Shown: in pieces, positions 39,780 through 42,642 of the stretch | Position numbering within the stretch: the first letter of the stretch is position 1 | How the letters are laid out: the number at the start of each line of letters is the position of its first letter | Origin: Zygophlyctis sp. KS116 | Lineage: Eukaryota; Chytridiomycota | Length of the DNA: 42,642 nt | Assembly (NCBI GenBank): GCA_054661495.1 | Contig: BAAFSQ010000072.1 | Location: forward strand, 1 to 42,642 | Direction of reading: 5' to 3' | Notes under the pieces: generated by a model | Database searches by the model: none | Told to the model about the DNA's origin: nothing | The model's input: only the letters and a program-made list of their open reading frames with translations | Program-made: the position numbers and the translations under genes

Positions 39780-42642
39780 TTACCGATGGATGGCGCACAA
39801 AAAGTCTACATAAGACAAATTATCCACAGTCTTGTCTTCAATTAAAAATGAGTTCATTTCCTTTTCTAAGAGGATATCCATTCCTTGGCGTATAATTTGC
39901 AGGTGAAGATATCGACGACGCTCAGATCGGACTTGGGAAATGAGAGACACAACTCTTTTAGAAGTATCAGAGTCTCTTTCAGCTATAATATGCTAACTTT
40001 AACTTAATTATCCCTACCTGATGTATATCGACTTCATCTAAACTGTTTACTCCAAAAACGTCCTCTAAAAATGACGAACTTATTCCACGACTGATCCAGA
40101 GGATCATCTGCTGTCCATTTTCTAAAATGTATGCTCCAGACTGATCCAATCTTTCGCATGAGACTCTAACAAAAGGAGGGTATTGAATTTGATTGTATTC
40201 ATTGAGATCTCCATACTAGAATTAATAGATATAACTTACAGGGGCTTCAAGATTATGAATTGGAAACATCCGCGGGTAGAAAAATGGTACTGTTTCAGCG
40301 ACTCCCATGTTGTATAGAGATCTCATATGGAAAACTCTTTGGTCAGAGTTGATGTATGCGCCACCACGAAAAACTTTGGCTTTTAAAAGTGAAAGCGTAT
40401 AAACTGGGTAAAGCTTAAAAGATTCAGGCAATACAAGCTACGATTAATTAATTAAATCGATACCTGACCAGCTGCAGTAACAGAAGCACAGTTCAGACGG
40501 TAAGACGACAGAACCTTCACACAAGACGCCTCAAATTTTTCTCGAATCTGTTTTAAGGGGATAGAGGACATCATGGATATCGACATTTTTGATGTGTAAT
40601 TAATTACAGTATCAAGATCTGCGCTTTTGAAAACTGAGCTAAGACTGTTAGTGTGTCCTATCGCCAAATTATGAATTCTAATGCGACGCTGCCCCTCTGA
40701 TGTAGTATAGAGTAAAGCAGCTTGTATATATGAATCACCTCGCTCTTCCAGCTTCGAATCGTGTGCTAAACATACACCAAATGATTTGAGAGAGTCAATA
40801 CCAGCCAGCTCAAGATCAGTAGAGTTTCGCATATAGAAGTTTCCAAAATGATCTTCTATTTTCAACCCTGTGTAATAAAAATTCAAAATAAATACCATTC
40901 GAAGCACGAAGACGTAGAAGTGCATCAAAGCCAAATGATCTTGATAGCAAGTACTTCAAATCGTTACCAAATTTCATTCCATCCCTAGTTGCATCAAAAC
41001 TGGGATATAAGAAAATGTCACCGCCAGATAAAGCTGAAACGCACCCTGAATATTACGATTTTTAATCAAATACCTATTGTGGCGACATCTACATATGTAC
41101 TGGGAAATAGAAACATATCGACACATACACCACTAGATGCACAATCCTGGCCTAACTTTCTCCAGTAAAACTCTTGAGGCTCATAAAGAGACTTTTCTTG
41201 GTCAGTGCCCAAGATTTTCATTTCTTCTCTATTTTTCAAGGCGCCCGGTCCATAAGAGGGCAAAACCGTCTGAAATACAATCAATTTACCTCCAAAAGAT
41301 TTCTAAAACGTTTTAAACAATTAATTTAAATACCAGTGCTTCAAAGCCGGCAGTCAAAGCAGGACCTAAGGCAGGTTCAGTTAATCGATTTGAACCAAAA
41401 ATTACTGGGATAGTGTCTAATAATGATATTATCACCTCCCTACCGTCACTAATAGTATTCATACCTTGACTGTTCTGGGTCTACTAGAAATCCTGATTGT
41501 AATGGCATAAATGATTCGGATATATCGGAAAGAACCATCATTTGTGGTTGATCTAGCGCCGCCTTCAATATCAAGGATTAATTATCTTACGGAAAGATTA
41601 TAAAAATGAATATCCTTATCAAAAGTCATGATTGCGACCTTGGCACCATCTGGCAATTTCTGATGACCAGAAAACAAAAAATCTTTTATGGTGTATAGTG
41701 CGGTCAAAAGAAGGCCGCTTTGAATTGAATGCCAGGATACATCTATAGCGAATACATAAGAAACTGGCAATGCGGGGCGTGCCATAAATTCCTAAAAATT
41801 ATTGAACGATCGAAAACCTTTGTAGCAATAAATTCTACAGAACCTCTACATAATTCAGGTCTTTGCTGAGCATCTACACGTCTTCCATTCATGTCTAAAT
41901 TTGCAAAATATTCAGTTGGCACCGTATTTTCAAAAGTGCAAATATTACAAACAAACTTTCTTCCTCCATCAGTGAATAAAAAATATGGATTGATATACGC
42001 TTTACATCTATCACAGCGAATTGGCCCATTTTCACCAAAATCAACAACTTGAATAGGAGTTTCACGAGGATCCAATTCTGCTAAAGGCTGTAATATGAGT
42101 CCTAAAGGAAATCCAGCGGACTTCATCAAATCGTCCGTGATCGGTAAGCTATTTGTAGTCGCTCTCATAAATCGAGGATTACAATTGCCTACATCGTTAT
42201 AAGCTGAAAATTTAGTTGTACCTTCATCATACGCAACAAATTGTGTAGATGCCATTGGCGGAGAAGTCCTTGAAGAAGTAATATAAGGAGTCGATAAGTA
42301 TGTTTCTTGATCTGCCAGCTGGACAGCTAATGGGCTTGGAATTTGATCCGGATGGATTTTATAACGGCCTTGCTGTTGCTGTGCCCCTGCAGGGACTCCA
42401 GGAGCCATTTTATCTACACCATTGAAACGCTGCTGGTTCATTCCAGGCTGTTCTTGTTGTGGGTATCCTTGCTGTCCTTGTTGTGGGTATCCTTGCTGTC
42501 CTTGTTGTGGGTATCCTTGCTGTCCTTGTTGTGGATATACCTGCTGCCCTTGCTGAGGATAACCTTGCTGTGCCTGCTGTGAATATGCCTGCTGAGGATA
42601 GCCTTGCTGTGCCTGTTGTGGATAGCCTTGCTGTGCCTGTTG
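39780..42642 (-). CDS. SEC24C: SEC24, C/D class, COPII cargo adaptor (5' end outside window)
   Basis: Ten exons give 873 visible residues; the frame is open at the right edge. Introns: 39993-40017, 40216-40239, 40438-40463, 40868-40895, 41046-41073, 41303-41333, 41440-41464, 41563-41590 and 41792-41817. The N-terminal part is Q-G-Y-P-Q-Q-G-Q repeats. Class C/D marks are D-Q-I-P-S-P, C-N-P-R-F-M-R-A-T, P-L-G-L-I-L-Q-P-L-A-E-L, D-F-G-E-N-G-P-I-R-C-D-R-C-K-A-Y-I, V-C-V-D-M-F-L-F-P and F-Y-M-R-N-S-T-D-L-E-L-A-G. It has zinc ribbon, trunk, beta-sandwich, helical and gelsolin modules, ending S-Y-V-D-F-L-C-A-I-H-R. It is clearly a different paralogue from the SEC24 at 2615, as shown by the motifs and by different intron positions. 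Confidence 0.95.
42452..42642 (-). repeat. 24-bp coding tandem repeat (Q-G-Y-P-Q-Q-G-Q)
   Basis: Within the SEC24 C/D exon a 24-bp unit repeats about eight times, continuing to the window edge. The copies nearest 42452-42524 are nearly identical, and those nearer the edge are more diverged (G to A and V or S changes). Each unit encodes Q-G-Y-P-Q-Q-G/A-Q. The low-complexity Gln/Tyr/Pro tail is typical of Sec24 N termini, which bind Sec23 and Sec16 and promote coat clustering. Confidence 0.85.

Noticed and set aside
42343-42582. Plus-strand frame with repeated L-L-W-V-S-L-L-S
   Set aside because: Pure antisense artefact of the 24-bp SEC24 C/D repeat.
42452-42642. Tandem repeats as a CRISPR array
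   Set aside because: Units are contiguous, without unique spacers, and encode Q-G-Y-P-Q-Q inside a SEC24 exon of a eukaryote.

Overview
This is nuclear DNA from a eukaryote with a very compact, AT-rich genome. It reads with the standard genetic code: TAA, TAG and TGA all end recognisable genes. By splicing conserved protein families back together I placed 25 protein-coding genes and about 103 spliceosomal introns. All but three introns are only 24-32 nt long. No tRNA, rRNA, transposon or CRISPR array was seen. The longest stretch without a gene is about 207 bp (8279-8485), so no gap exceeds 300 bp.

The genes point to a flagellated, opisthokont-like organism, possibly an early-branching relative of fungi such as a rozellid, aphelid or chytrid. 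Flagellar or ciliary genes are a PIERC-type microtubule inner protein, DRC11/IQCA1 and nephrocystin-4 (NPHP4). Nicastrin, ERH, RCC2, both classes of SEC24, APC1 and CDC27/APC3 are also present. The lineage is my inference; the gene identities rest on aligned motifs.

Layout, left to right: start of an RPAP3/SPAG1-like gene (-); a possible mitochondrial K+/H+ exchange-related protein (-); VMS1/ANKZF1 (+); SEC24 of the A/B class (+); a GH20 hexosaminidase (+); UBC12 (-); PIERC (+); nicastrin (-); mitochondrial IF3 (-); two unrecognised genes (+,+); DRC11 (-); PIG-V (+); OTUD6B-like (+); APC1 (-); NPHP4 (-); ERH (+); an unrecognised helical protein (+); CDC27/APC3 (-); a small MED9-like protein (-); mL46 (+); UTP15 (-); RCC2 (+); uL23m/MRPL23 (-); SEC24 of the C/D class (-, running off the right edge).

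The packing is the most striking property. Convergent genes overlap or abut at their stop codons: 4 bp shared at 8897-8900, 8 bp at 36196-36203, 0 bp at 7706/7707, 1 bp at 39257, 5 bp at 33502-33506 and 10 bp at 20800-20809. One tandem pair (mtIF3 then nicastrin) overlaps as TGATG, and another (VMS1 then SEC24) is separated by 16 bp. Divergent pairs share promoters as short as 26 bp (DRC11/PIG-V) and 33 bp (MED9-like/mL46).

Functionally the window mixes COPII coat (two SEC24s), APC/C (APC1, APC3), mitochondrial translation (mtIF3, mL46, uL23m), ribosome biogenesis (UTP15), stalled-ribosome rescue (VMS1), neddylation (UBC12), GPI anchors (PIG-V) and flagellar parts. I see no gene cluster acting as one pathway. 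The novelty lies in the gene and intron architecture and in three long genes I could not identify.
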